Source of the DNA: Chitinophagaceae bacterium
Lineage (GTDB): Bacteria; Bacteroidota; Bacteroidia; Chitinophagales; Chitinophagaceae
DNA length: 64,000 bases
Direction of reading: 5' to 3'
NCBI GenBank assembly: GCA_014879565.1
Contig: JACSRW010000041.1
Location: 1-64,000 of the forward strand
Translations under genes and position numbers: made by a program
The notes under the pieces: model-generated
The model's database searches: none
Told to the model about the DNA's origin: nothing
The model's input: the letters and a program-made list of their open reading frames with translations, nothing else
Shown here: in pieces, positions 28,849 to 39,000 of the stretch
Position numbering within the stretch: position 1 is the stretch's first letter
How the letters are laid out: every line of letters begins with the position of its first letter

Positions 28849-29985
28849 ATGAAAAGCAAAACCATTCTTATTCTCGGCGGATACGGACAGGTCGGCACCG
28901 AAGCGGCCCGGCTGCTCCTGTTGGAAAGCGGGGCAGACCTCCTCATTGCGGGCCGGAACAGGCAAAAAGCGGAGCAGACGGCGACGGCCCTGAACCGGCA
29001 GTTTCCGGGTGAGCGGGTAAAAGGGGCCTGTTGTGATGCTGCGGACAGGAAAAGCCTGGAACCCCTGTTCAGGGAAGCCCGCCTGGTGCTGGTTTGTTCC
29101 AGTACGGCAAAACATACCCATCTCATAGCGGAAACAGCCATTTCCTGCGGCACAGATTATATGGATATCCATTTTGGTGCAGCTGTTTTTAATGAGCTGA
29201 AAAAAATGGAACCTGCCATTAAAAAAGCCGGGCGCTGCTTTATAACCGGCGGGGGTTTTCATCCCGGCTTACCTGCGCTGCTGATCCGCTACGCGGCGGG
29301 TTTTTTTGATGAAATTTTAAGTGCCCGGGTGGCGGGACTGATGAATATTGATTTCAGTTCTTACAGGGCCGGGGAGTCCACGCAGGAGGAATTTGTGGAT
29401 GAGCTCGCGGATTACCAGGGCCGTTATTATAAAAAAGGGCGCTGGAAAAAAATGAATATGCTGACCGGCCAGGGTATAATTAAAGCCGGGTTTGGCAAGG
29501 GTTATGGCAATAAATACTGTGCGCCTTTCTTCCTTGAAGAACTGAGAAGTCTGCCGCAATTGTATCCGCAACTGAAGGATTGCGGATTTTTTATTGCGGG
29601 CTTTAACCGGGTGACAGACTATTTTATCATGCCGCTGGTTATGCTGGGCCATAAGATTTTACCGGTATTTCTGCGGCCTTCCCTGTCGCGTTTGCTCACC
29701 GGGAGTATGAAAAAATACAGCCGGCCGCCTTATGGTTATGTACTCACCTGTGATGCGGAGGGCCGGAAATACGGGCAGCAAAAAAAATGGTCACTCCGGA
29801 TGGAGCACCAGGATCCTTCTTTTATAACAGCGGTGCCGGTGGTGGCTTTTCTGAAACAGTATCTGAGCGGCGAAACGGATCAGCCCGGGCTCTGGCTGCA
29901 GGCTATGGCGGCAGAACCCCGCCGGATGATACAGGACATGGGGCGGATGGGGCTAAAGATGATTATTAAGGAATCCGGAAAATAA
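28849..29985 (+). CDS. saccharopine dehydrogenase NADP-binding family protein
   Basis: TILILGGYGQVGTEAARLLL Rossmann motif; ITGGGFHPGLPA; start trimmed to ATG 28849. Confidence 0.85.
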   Translation: MKSKTILILGGYGQVGTEAARLLLLESGADLLIAGRNRQKAEQTATALNRQFPGERVKGACCDAADRKSLEPLFREARLVLVCSSTAKHTHLIAETAISCGTDYMDIHFGAAVFNELKKMEPAIKKAGRCFITGGGFHPGLPALLIRYAAGFFDEILSARVAGLMNIDFSSYRAGESTQEEFVDELADYQGRYYKKGRWKKMNMLTGQGIIKAGFGKGYGNKYCAPFFLEELRSLPQLYPQLKDCGFFIAGFNRVTDYFIMPLVMLGHKILPVFLRPSLSRLLTGSMKKYSRPPYGYVLTCDAEGRKYGQQKKWSLRMEHQDPSFITAVPVVAFLKQYLSGETDQPGLWLQAMAAEPRRMIQDMGRMGLKMIIKESGK

Positions 29986-29988
29986 AAA

Positions 29989-30018
29989 GAGGCTGTTCCC
30001 GTGTTCAGTTACAGCCTC
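29989..30018. terminator. terminator between convergent genes
   Basis: GAGGCTGT ... ACAGCCTC stem with A-rich 5' flank. Confidence 0.5.
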
Positions 30019-30039
30019 CGGTCCGGTTTAATGGTATAA

Positions 30040-30396
30040 TCAGGTTGTTTTCTTTTTCCGGGTCAGGATGGTTTTCAGTTTTTCCCCTGCTTTTTCTATT
30101 CCTGCCTGCAGGCTGCTGTCAATTTTTGCCCCTGCATAGCCCGTCAGTTTTTTACTGAGGTAGGCGGTACCGGCATTGACCAATCCGCTGACCAGTCCTT
30201 CTTCTCCCGGTTTTTCCCGGGTATATTCGGCCAGTTTGTTACGCAACAGTTTACCGGGACGTAAATCTTCTTTCAGCTCCAGCCAGCTTTCGCGCAGGGC
30301 TTTTTCCTGCTCCAGCTGCTGAACCCGCAGACGCAGTTTTTCCCTTTCAATATCCCGGCTATTTCTGATCTTCCTCATGTTCTTCGTCTTTATCAA
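30040..30396 (-). CDS. conserved hypothetical protein, helical
   Basis: overlaps the end of the holin-like gene in operon arrangement; actual start may be 30378. Confidence 0.6.
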   Translation of the reverse strand: MIKTKNMRKIRNSRDIEREKLRLRVQQLEQEKALRESWLELKEDLRPGKLLRNKLAEYTREKPGEEGLVSGLVNAGTAYLSKKLTGYAGAKIDSSLQAGIEKAGEKLKTILTRKKKTT

Positions 30397-30730
30397 ACAG
30401 TGCTTCTATCAACGCATTCATAATCGGTATACGGATCAGCCTGTCCTTTGCCAGCCAGATAATCAGTCCGGTCAGCAGTACGAATCCGGCCACAATCAGG
30501 AATCCCAGCCAGAGGCTGTTCAGCCATTGGCCAACCAGAAGGGCGGCAGCCACAGCAAGCAGCACGAAAAATAAGAAGAACACCAGGGCCGACAACAGCA
30601 TTGCGATCATCGTGGCGGCCAGTTTGGAGATCTTTTCCGCCATGGACAGCTTTGCCTGCGATACCCTGGTGTTTACGTACGCTCTGAGCTGTTCGGCCAG
30701 CGACTCGAATTTTCTGAACTCTTCTGACAT
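30359..30730 (-). CDS. phage holin superfamily III-like membrane protein
   Basis: two TM helices; FESLAEQLRAYVNTRVSQAKLSMAEKISKLAATMIAML. Confidence 0.75.
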   Translation of the reverse strand: MSEEFRKFESLAEQLRAYVNTRVSQAKLSMAEKISKLAATMIAMLLSALVFFLFFVLLAVAAALLVGQWLNSLWLGFLIVAGFVLLTGLIIWLAKDRLIRIPIMNALIEALFDKDEEHEEDQK

Positions 30731-30757
30731 GGTGAGATGATTAGAGGCTAAGGACCG

Positions 30758-31000
30758 TCAGATTACTTCTTCGAGTTCGCCATTTACCCGGCTGAGTTTT
30801 TCTTCCATTTTCTCTTTGCCGGCTTTAAACTTGCTTTTCAGCTGATCAGCAAGTTTTTTTCCATTCTCTGCAATTTTGTGGCGGGTGTTTACGCCTTTAT
30901 CAGGGGCGAACAACACACCCAGGAGGCCACCAATGGCCAAACCTGCTCCCAGCGCAATCAGCACTTTAGATGTGTTTTTCATTTGTTTATGTTTAGGCAA
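30758..31000 (-). CDS. YtxH domain-containing protein
   Basis: KVLIALGAGLAIGGLLGVLFAPDKGVNTRHKIAENGKKLADQLK. Confidence 0.88.
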   Translation of the reverse strand: MPKHKQMKNTSKVLIALGAGLAIGGLLGVLFAPDKGVNTRHKIAENGKKLADQLKSKFKAGKEKMEEKLSRVNGELEEVI

Positions 31001-31127
31001 TTAATAATCCGGTCCTTTCGTACCTAATTTAACTCCCCGACCCCTGTAAAAACAATGAGCGAATTCACTCCCGGCAATGACACGCATCATCCGGAAGGCC
31101 TGGGTGGAAGGTGGAAATTGTCAGTTT

Positions 31128-31226
31128 GTTGAGGGGTTGAGGGGTTGAGGGGTTGAGGGGTTGAGAGGTTGAGAGGTTGAGAGGTTGAGAGGTTGAGGGG
31201 TTGAGAGGTTGAGAGGTTGAGAGGTT
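31128..31226. repeat. tandem repeat, about 12 copies of an 8-bp unit GGTTGAGG/GGTTGAGA
   Basis: direct reading of 31128-31226. Confidence 0.95.
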
Positions 31227-31281
31227 CCCGCAACCATAATTTTGATAGAACTACTACTAACTTCTAACTCCTATCTGCATA

Positions 31282-31371
31282 CTCCCGTCTCCTATCTCCC
31301 GTCTCCCGTCTCCCGTCTCCCGCCTCCCGTCTCCCGCCTCCTATCTCCCTCCTCCCGTCTCTTCTGCCATT
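31282..31371. repeat. pyrimidine-rich simple repeat, CTCCCGTCTCC/CTATCTC units
   Basis: direct reading; complement of the GGAGACGGGAG motifs at 9.15 and 63.87 kb. Confidence 0.9.
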
Positions 31372-31445
31372 CTGTCAACCCCCTCCCCTTTGGCCCAATC
31401 TTGGTATTTTCGCCGGCACGTTTAACTCTGTCAAATCAATCAATT

Positions 31446-33329
31446 ATGGTACAGGAAAAAGGCACGATTTCGATCAACACGGAAAACATTTTTCCGATCA
31501 TTAAAAAATTCCTCTATTCTGATCATGAGATCTTTCTCCGCGAGCTGGTCAGCAATGCCGTAGATGCCACCCAAAAGATCAAAAGGCTGGGTTCGCTCGG
31601 GCATTATAACCAGGAACTGGGCGAACTGAAGATCCGGGTGGCCGTGGATCCGGAAGCCAAAACCCTCATCATCTCCGACAGTGGCATTGGCATGACTGCC
31701 GAAGAGATTAAAAAATATATCAACCAGGTGGCTTTTTCCGGGGCCACTGAATTCATGGAAAAATTTAAGGAAGCCAGTGATGCCAATGAAATCATCGGGC
31801 GGTTCGGATTAGGTTTTTATTCTGCCTTTATGGTGGCGGAAAAAGTGGAAATCCAGACACTTTCCTACCAGGACGGAGCTGAGCCGGCCCGCTGGAGCTG
31901 TGATGGCAGTACAGAATTTGAAATCACCGAAGGAAGCCGTAAGGAAAGGGGGACCGATGTAATTCTTTACCTGAATGAAGAATCCACCGAGTTCCTGGAA
32001 AAGACCCGTATCCAGGGCATATTGGATAAATACGCCAAATTCCTTCCCGTACCTGTGCAGTTTGGTACCCGCAGCAGTTCCGAACCCGATGGCGAGGATG
32101 AAAAAGGAAACCCGAAGTATAAGACGGTGGAAGTGGATAATATCATCAATAATACCACTCCCATATGGACCAAGGCGCCGGCCGACCTCAAAGATGAAGA
32201 CTACCTGGAGTTCTACCGGGAACTGTATCCCTTCCAGGATGATCCGCTGTTCTGGATCCACCTGAATGTGGACTATCCCTTTAACCTCACCGGTGTGCTG
32301 TACTTCCCCAAACTGAAAAATGATTTTGAAGTTCAGAAAAATAAGATCAAACTTTTCAGCCGCCAGGTATTTATTACGGATGAAGTAAAAGATATTGTTC
32401 CTGAATTTTTGCTGCTCCTGCACGGGGTGATTGATTCTCCGGATATTCCGCTGAATGTAAGCCGCTCCTTCCTGCAGAGTGACAGCAATGTGAAAAAGAT
32501 CAACAGTTATATCAGCCGCAAGGTGGCGGAGAAACTGGCGGAGCTTTTCAAAAAAGACAGGAAGGCCTACGAAGAAAAATGGAGTGATATCGGCATTTTT
32601 GTTAAATACGGCGGGCTGAGTGATGAAAAATTCTGGGAAAAGGCCAAGGAGTTTCTGCTGCTCACCAATACCAAAAAGGAAAATTACACACTGGAAGAAT
32701 ACCAGGCCAAAGTGAAAGATTTCCAGACCGATAAAAACGGGCAGCTGGTTTATCTCTACAGCGCTGACGCGGATTACCAGCACAGTTATATTGCGGCCGC
32801 GGAGAAGAAAAACTATGATGTGCTGCTGATGAATACGCCGATCGACACCCATTTTATCCATCACCTGGAAATGAAACTGGAAAAAACATCGCTGAAGCGG
32901 GTGGATGCCGATGTAACGGATAAACTGATAGAAAAAGACGATACGGAAAAACACAAACTGACAGAAGAGGAAACCGGGAAACTCAAAGCCATCTTTGAAA
33001 AAGCAATCGGTAACCCCGCAATGAAAGTGGAAGTGGAAAGCCTGCAGGCGGAAAGTTTTCCTGTCACCATTACCATGGAAGAGTGGATGCGCCGGATGAA
33101 GGACATGAGCCGGCTGGGTGGTGGTATGAATTTCTATGGCAATCTGCCCGACAGTTACAAAGTCGCCATAAACGGTAATCACCCGCTGATTCCTAAAATT
33201 CTGAGTGCCGGTGAAGAAGAGCAGACCCTGCTCGCCAAACAGGCATTCGATCTGGCCCTGCTGGCCCAGGGGATGCTGAAGGGCGCCGACCTGACCGCCT
33301 TTGTGGAGAGAAGTGTGAAGGTGCTTTGA
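31446..33329 (+). CDS. htpG: molecular chaperone HtpG (Hsp90)
   Basis: NTENIFPIIKKFLYSDHEIFLRELVSNAVDATQKIK; GIGMTAEEI; GRFGLGFYSAFMVAEKVE; start trimmed to ATG 31446. Confidence 0.96.
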   Translation: MVQEKGTISINTENIFPIIKKFLYSDHEIFLRELVSNAVDATQKIKRLGSLGHYNQELGELKIRVAVDPEAKTLIISDSGIGMTAEEIKKYINQVAFSGATEFMEKFKEASDANEIIGRFGLGFYSAFMVAEKVEIQTLSYQDGAEPARWSCDGSTEFEITEGSRKERGTDVILYLNEESTEFLEKTRIQGILDKYAKFLPVPVQFGTRSSSEPDGEDEKGNPKYKTVEVDNIINNTTPIWTKAPADLKDEDYLEFYRELYPFQDDPLFWIHLNVDYPFNLTGVLYFPKLKNDFEVQKNKIKLFSRQVFITDEVKDIVPEFLLLLHGVIDSPDIPLNVSRSFLQSDSNVKKINSYISRKVAEKLAELFKKDRKAYEEKWSDIGIFVKYGGLSDEKFWEKAKEFLLLTNTKKENYTLEEYQAKVKDFQTDKNGQLVYLYSADADYQHSYIAAAEKKNYDVLLMNTPIDTHFIHHLEMKLEKTSLKRVDADVTDKLIEKDDTEKHKLTEEETGKLKAIFEKAIGNPAMKVEVESLQAESFPVTITMEEWMRRMKDMSRLGGGMNFYGNLPDSYKVAINGNHPLIPKILSAGEEEQTLLAKQAFDLALLAQGMLKGADLTAFVERSVKVL

Positions 33330-33459
33330 GGGGCAGTGGGCAGTAGGCAATGGGGAATGGCTGTTCCCCTCTTCAAATATTTATACTCCCTGGTATGTAA
33401 TTCCTCTTTCGCCCGCATCCGTTAAAAAAGAGTGAATCTTCTGACCAAAACCAGGGAGT

Positions 33460-36012
33460 ATGAAACCATTACTGCTGGCAGGATGCCTGCTGCCTGTACT
33501 TTGCGCGGCCCAGACCAGGGGACCGGTGATTGCTGAAGACTACCTGCGGCTCATCCGCAAAGACAGCAATCAGATCCGATGGTCCGACAGTACCAATAAC
33601 TTAAAAACAGCCTGGCTCAGGGGAGAGCCCTTCAATCTTTACAATTATCAGTCGGTAAGGAAAATCATCACGGGAAAAAACAACCGCCTGCGCATTATTC
33701 CCGGTTTTGAAAAAACGCTTTATACCGGGGGCAGTTACAGCCAGACGATTGAATGGCAGCAGCGAAACCGGATACCCGCTCTGCAGCGGGAATTTTCCCA
33801 GGGCCGGCCGGGCGGGGGACAATATCAATGGCGGGGACCCGAAACCCATGAACTGTTCAGTTATGGCCCCGCATTATCCGGACTGGTATATGACGGGACT
33901 GCCTATGCCTGGGATGTAAACGGCAGGCTGGTTACTGCCGGCAGCAATAACAGCCGCAGGGCCAATTCCTACACAAACTCCGTTTTCCGCAACGGGATAC
34001 AGTTCAACAATAACATTAATGTATATGCGAAGTTAAAGAGTGCTCATAATAAATTCATGAACCTTACCCTCTCCGCAGGGCAGGTAAGCAACAAAACCAT
34101 ATTGAGGAAAAATTCCGTTTTTTCGGATCAGCTCAGCTTTTTATTCAACGGGCAAAATAAGCGTTTCATTTTTTCATCTTCCTGGAGCCGGCGGGAAGAG
34201 CAGGATGATTACAGTAACCGGGATGGTTTTCTGCAGCGGGTATACCTGTACAGTTTGCTCAGCCCGGTCAGTTTTTCTGCTGAACAGGGCCTCCGGTTAC
34301 CTGGCGGCCAGCGTAGTTACAGTGCGGAGGCCGACAATCCCTTTTTCCTGCTTGACAATCCTGCAAGGGGTCTGCGACGGGTTCAGGAAACCCGCTCTTT
34401 GGGTGTTGAGTTTACACCCGGACGTTTCCGGGTCAGACTTAACCAGTCCTGGGAGCAGGATACAGAAAAAAGTCAGGAATACAGGGAAGCCGGCACCGCG
34501 GGTTTTCCGGCGGGTTTACAGGCAGAGAGAAATTTCAGCTACCGGGTTTATTCACTCAACAGTCAGCTGAATTTCTCCGTTCCCTTCACGGATTATAAGT
34601 TCCGCGCTGATGCTGTGCTGAATTATATACTGACTGACAGCCGCAGCCGGATAGCATACCCCTTTCAGCAGTTATTTTATGCTTACCATCGTTTAAGCCA
34701 GGAAGCCAGGATAAGTTTCCATCCATCAGTCCGGCTGAATACATTTGAAGCGGGACTGGAACTGGCCGGAAAATTCCGGCATTCGGGTACCAGTACAACA
34801 AACCTGAACCTGATGCCTTCCGTATCCCTTTACAACTGGATATACAATCCGTTTGACTGGAGCTGGATGGATATAAAAATAACGGGATCGTATAACCGCT
34901 TTGACAGTGAAATATCACTTGACCAGTCCTTTGCGGGCACGGCACTCCTGCTGACCGATCCGGATCAGTTCAATACATACCTGCCCCTTCAGGAAGCCGG
35001 CAGTTTTGCCGGGCTGAAGCCATTGCAGCACCGCGAATACCAGGCCTCTGCAGCATGGTATCTTTTCCGGAGAGTGGTTCAATTATCTTACTCCTGGTAC
35101 CGGCGTTCGGTAAAGGAGGATATATTTCCCCTCCGGCAGGGAGGCGAATGGCAGCTGGTCAATCTCGCCAGCCATGTCACCCGGGGCACCGAAATCATGC
35201 TGGAGCTGTATCCCTGGCAATATAAACGGCAGCAACTAAAGCCCGGACTCATCGCCAGTTTTTTCCGTTATCGCAGTAAAGTCACCGGTATAAAAGAAGG
35301 ATACAATCATCTTCCTCTTGCCGGCTTCCGCGGTATCCACAAAGCACTGGTAAAGGGAGAAGCGCCCGGTGTCATCCGGGGCAGCGGCTGGCTGCGCAAT
35401 ACTGCGGGGAATGTCATTATTGGTCAGGACGGTTTTCCGCTTGCAGATACCGCTTTGAAAACAATCGGGAACCCCCTACCTGACTTTGTCATTAAGTTTT
35501 CCCCCCGGCTTCAGTTCCGCTCGTTTGATTTTTCCATGGACTGGGAATGGAAAAAGGGCGGACAGATCTGGAATGGTACGGCTGCTGTTTTGAATTACTA
35601 CGGCAGATCTGCAGAAACAGCCAGACAGCGATCCTATACGGGGTACCTGTTCAACGGAGTGCTTTCCGACGGAACGCATAATACCCTTCCTGTATCATTC
35701 AGTGACCCTTCCCGGCCAATAGAAGAAAACCGATGGGTCCGTTATGGACTTTCAGGTGTGGCAGAAGAATATATTCAGCCTGCCGATATTCTCTCTATAC
35801 GCCAGGTCAGTCTTACCTGGAAGCATGCCTTCAAAAAAACGCTGAAACAATTTACTGCAGGCATCTATGCCGCCAATCTGCTGGTTTGGACCCCCTATAA
35901 GGGAGCCGATCCCGGTCAGCTCCTGCTGGATAAACCCGGAACCGAAGGTCTTGATTTCTTTAACCTGCCCTCTGCCCGGTCGGCCGGCTTCACCCTAACG
36001 CTTCAATTCTGA
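33460..36012 (+). CDS. SusC/TonB-receptor-like outer-membrane beta-barrel lacking a recognisable plug domain
   Basis: signal peptide; strand-rich barrel-type sequence ending in ...GFTLTLQF; no VVVTG, RGLASINGNNEPLYVINGVP-like or ILKD plug motifs in its 850 aa. Confidence 0.8.
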   Translation: MKPLLLAGCLLPVLCAAQTRGPVIAEDYLRLIRKDSNQIRWSDSTNNLKTAWLRGEPFNLYNYQSVRKIITGKNNRLRIIPGFEKTLYTGGSYSQTIEWQQRNRIPALQREFSQGRPGGGQYQWRGPETHELFSYGPALSGLVYDGTAYAWDVNGRLVTAGSNNSRRANSYTNSVFRNGIQFNNNINVYAKLKSAHNKFMNLTLSAGQVSNKTILRKNSVFSDQLSFLFNGQNKRFIFSSSWSRREEQDDYSNRDGFLQRVYLYSLLSPVSFSAEQGLRLPGGQRSYSAEADNPFFLLDNPARGLRRVQETRSLGVEFTPGRFRVRLNQSWEQDTEKSQEYREAGTAGFPAGLQAERNFSYRVYSLNSQLNFSVPFTDYKFRADAVLNYILTDSRSRIAYPFQQLFYAYHRLSQEARISFHPSVRLNTFEAGLELAGKFRHSGTSTTNLNLMPSVSLYNWIYNPFDWSWMDIKITGSYNRFDSEISLDQSFAGTALLLTDPDQFNTYLPLQEAGSFAGLKPLQHREYQASAAWYLFRRVVQLSYSWYRRSVKEDIFPLRQGGEWQLVNLASHVTRGTEIMLELYPWQYKRQQLKPGLIASFFRYRSKVTGIKEGYNHLPLAGFRGIHKALVKGEAPGVIRGSGWLRNTAGNVIIGQDGFPLADTALKTIGNPLPDFVIKFSPRLQFRSFDFSMDWEWKKGGQIWNGTAAVLNYYGRSAETARQRSYTGYLFNGVLSDGTHNTLPVSFSDPSRPIEENRWVRYGLSGVAEEYIQPADILSIRQVSLTWKHAFKKTLKQFTAGIYAANLLVWTPYKGADPGQLLLDKPGTEGLDFFNLPSARSAGFTLTLQF

Positions 36013-36015
36013 TAT

Positions 36016-39000
36016 ATGAAAAGAAATTTCCTGCTCCTTATTCTTCTATTTGTACTGGCCTGTTCCCTGTTTGCCCAGGATTATGCCGCATCCAAAGAAA
36101 AAATATACCTGCATACCAATCACCATTTCTTTAAACCGGGTGAAACCTTGTTTTTTAAAGCCTACCTGGTAAAGGGAGAAGACAATACCCCGGGTGATAT
36201 CAGCAGTGTCATGCAGGCTGAGCTGATCAGTCCTTCAGGTACCGTTGTGCAGAAATCCCGTTTCCCTGTAAAAGACGGGTATGCGGAAGGCAGTTTTGAT
36301 TTCCCGGAAGAGGCTCCCGGAGGTCTATATAAAATCAGGGCCCGGACCAGCTGGATGCAGAACGAAAAGGAGGATCAGTTTTTTGTAAAGGAGATCATTC
36401 TGCAGAAAGTTATTGCCCCCAGGATCCTGCTGAAACTGGATATTCCCGGAAAAGGGTTCGGACCGGGTGATGAAGTGACTGCTTCGTTTTCCATGCGCAG
36501 TCTCAGTGATCAGCCCATTGCCGGGCAGGATGCTTCCTTCACTGTTTTTATTGGCGGTAAATCCGTTCAGCAAACTGTTTTCACGACCACCCGGGAAGGG
36601 AAAGCCAGCATCCGCTTTCATTTACCGGCCAGTCTGTCCGTGAATGATGGCCTGTTGAGTGTAACCGTAAAATATGATGGATTTACAGAGTCGGTTTCCC
36701 GCAGCATTCCCATACTGCTCAACCAGGTAGCCATACAATTTATGCCGGAAGGAGGCAGTTTTGTACAGGGTCTTCCCAACCGGGTGGCGTTTAAAGCGCT
36801 GAATGAGTTCGGAAAAGCTGCCGATATCAGCGGAGAGATTGTAAACCAGGCGGGAATTAAAGTCGCGGAATTCCGTTCCTTTCATTTTGGTATGGGTCTG
36901 TTTAGCATCCGGCCGCTGCCGGGAGAAACCTATTCGGCCCGTATTCTCTCTCCCGCCGGAATCAACCGGTTGTATCCCCTTCCTGCAGCCGCCGGAAGCG
37001 GTTTGCTGCTGCAGGCTGACAGAAACGGGGAAAAAATACAAGTACGGTTATACAGTACTGTTAGTATGAAGGTAAAAATCCGGGGTACTGCCAAAAACAC
37101 AGAATACTATTCGGAAACGATCCGTCTCGAAAACGGGGAAAAATCCGTTTATATCAGGGAAAAGGATTTCCCGGCCGGTATTATCCGGTTTACCGTTTTC
37201 AGTGAAACGGATCTGCCCCTGGCCGAAAGGCTTGTCTTTCTGAACCGCGACCGGCAGCTGCAGGTACAACTGGCATTTGATAAGAAACGGTATCAGCCCC
37301 GGGAGAAAGTGACCCTTCGTATCCGCACAACAGATCAAACCGGCTCACCGGTTCCCTCCAACCTCTCTCTTTCTGTGGTGGATGATAAATTGTGGACGAT
37401 GGCTGATGATAAACAGGACCATATCCTTTCATGGCTCCTGCTGGGCAGCGAACTGAAAGGAAAAGTGGAAGAGCCGCCGTTCTATTTTAAACAAGATGAG
37501 CCAAAATCTCTTCCTGCGCTGGATCTGCTCATGCTTACACATGGCTACCGTTATTTTGATTTTACCGAGTATGTGGTGAAGGAAGGCCGGCTGCAATTCC
37601 TGCCGGAACAGGAGCATATAGTAAGCGGGGTGGTGCAAAACCTTTCCGGAGAGCCGGTACAGGCAAAAATGTTTATCCTTCAAAACAAACCAGACGGCCG
37701 GGCGCTGGAATTTATTACCGGGGAAGACGGGCAGTTCTTTTTTTCAGGCCTGGAGCCCAATAGTCAGTATTATCTTTTTGCCCAGTCACTTAATCAAAAA
37801 GGAAAACTGCAGATCCGTATCCTGCAGAACGGAATCGGTTATAACCCGATGAAGACAGGAACATTCAGTTTGCTGGGTTCGCGGCCAATGTCATTTGACG
37901 GAGTGAAAGAAACAATCATTCAGCAACGAAAGCAAACCATGGAGCCGGGACAGCTACCTGGTTTTCGTGACGCTAATGCCCTGCAGGAGGTGGTGGTAAC
38001 AGGTTCTGGTTCCGCCCGGAAAAAAGACATAGTTGGCTCGGTTATGTTTATCCGGCAGGAAGATATTCTTCTGCAGACGAATCTGCAAAATCAACTGGCC
38101 GGTAAAGTGGCCGGTTTGCAGGTCCGTTTCAAGGCCAATAACCCGGATGGCAACCAGATTCGGATCAGGGGACTGGCTTCCATCAATGGGAACAATGAAC
38201 CCCTCTATGTTATTAACGGTGTACCGCTTGACCGGTTTCGTTTGAATACACTCAACCAGCACGATATTGAATCCATTACCATTCTTAAAGACGGAGCCGC
38301 CACTGCGCTCTACGGGCAAAGGGCGGCCTGGGGGGCTATTATAATTGAGACCAAAAAATTCAGGCAGGAAAGAATGGCCCTTAAATTCGGTAACCGGTAC
38401 ACCTATACCACACAGTACTTCACTACAAACGGCACAGCCTATACCCCCGTCAGAAAGTTTTATGCCCCTTCGTATAGTTCCGTTTTCACGGAGGAACGGA
38501 CCGATTTCAGGGAAACGATTTACTGGAACCCGGTAATCCAGACCAATAAGGAGGGTACCGCAGTTGTGGAATTCTATAACTCCGATGCCAGCACCACTTT
38601 CCGGGCTGTTACTGAAGGAATCGGATTTAATGGTATGCCAGGCCGTACAGAACAAACTTATGCCGCCCGGACACTACTGCAGGCAGACTGCAAAATACCA
38701 CCCTATCTTACCACCGGGGATGAGGCCTTGCTGCCACTTGTTATAAAAAACAATGGTGAAAAGCCGGGAATTTTTTCGGTCCTGGTCAGCGCGCCTGAAC
38801 ATTTTAAAACGGGCGCTTATAGCCGCTCTGTCACCATTGCTGCGGACAGTACCCTGCGGGTATCCATTCCGCTGGAAGCAGTTGCTGCATCCGCCGGAAG
38901 CCTGCGGATTGAGATCAGCGGAGAAAATGAAAAAGAAACACTAATTCTTCCGGTTCAGGCTGTTGATAAAGGTTTTCCAGTCCGGCTGGTTATGTCGGGT

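Noticed and set aside
30359-30730. prophage remnant based on the holin-like gene
   Set aside because: No other phage genes; holin superfamily III/YtxH-type membrane proteins are common chromosomal genes in this phylum.
31128-31371. CRISPR-like array
   Set aside because: Units are 8-11 bp with no spacers; simple sequence repeats, and no cas genes in the window.
31242-31445. N-terminal extension of HtpG
   Set aside because: Encoded by the CTCCCGTCTCC repeat; the conserved HtpG N-terminus begins at ATG 31446.
31809-33350. 513-aa minus-strand ORF
   Set aside because: Entirely antisense to htpG, whose protein is clearly conserved; a shadow ORF.
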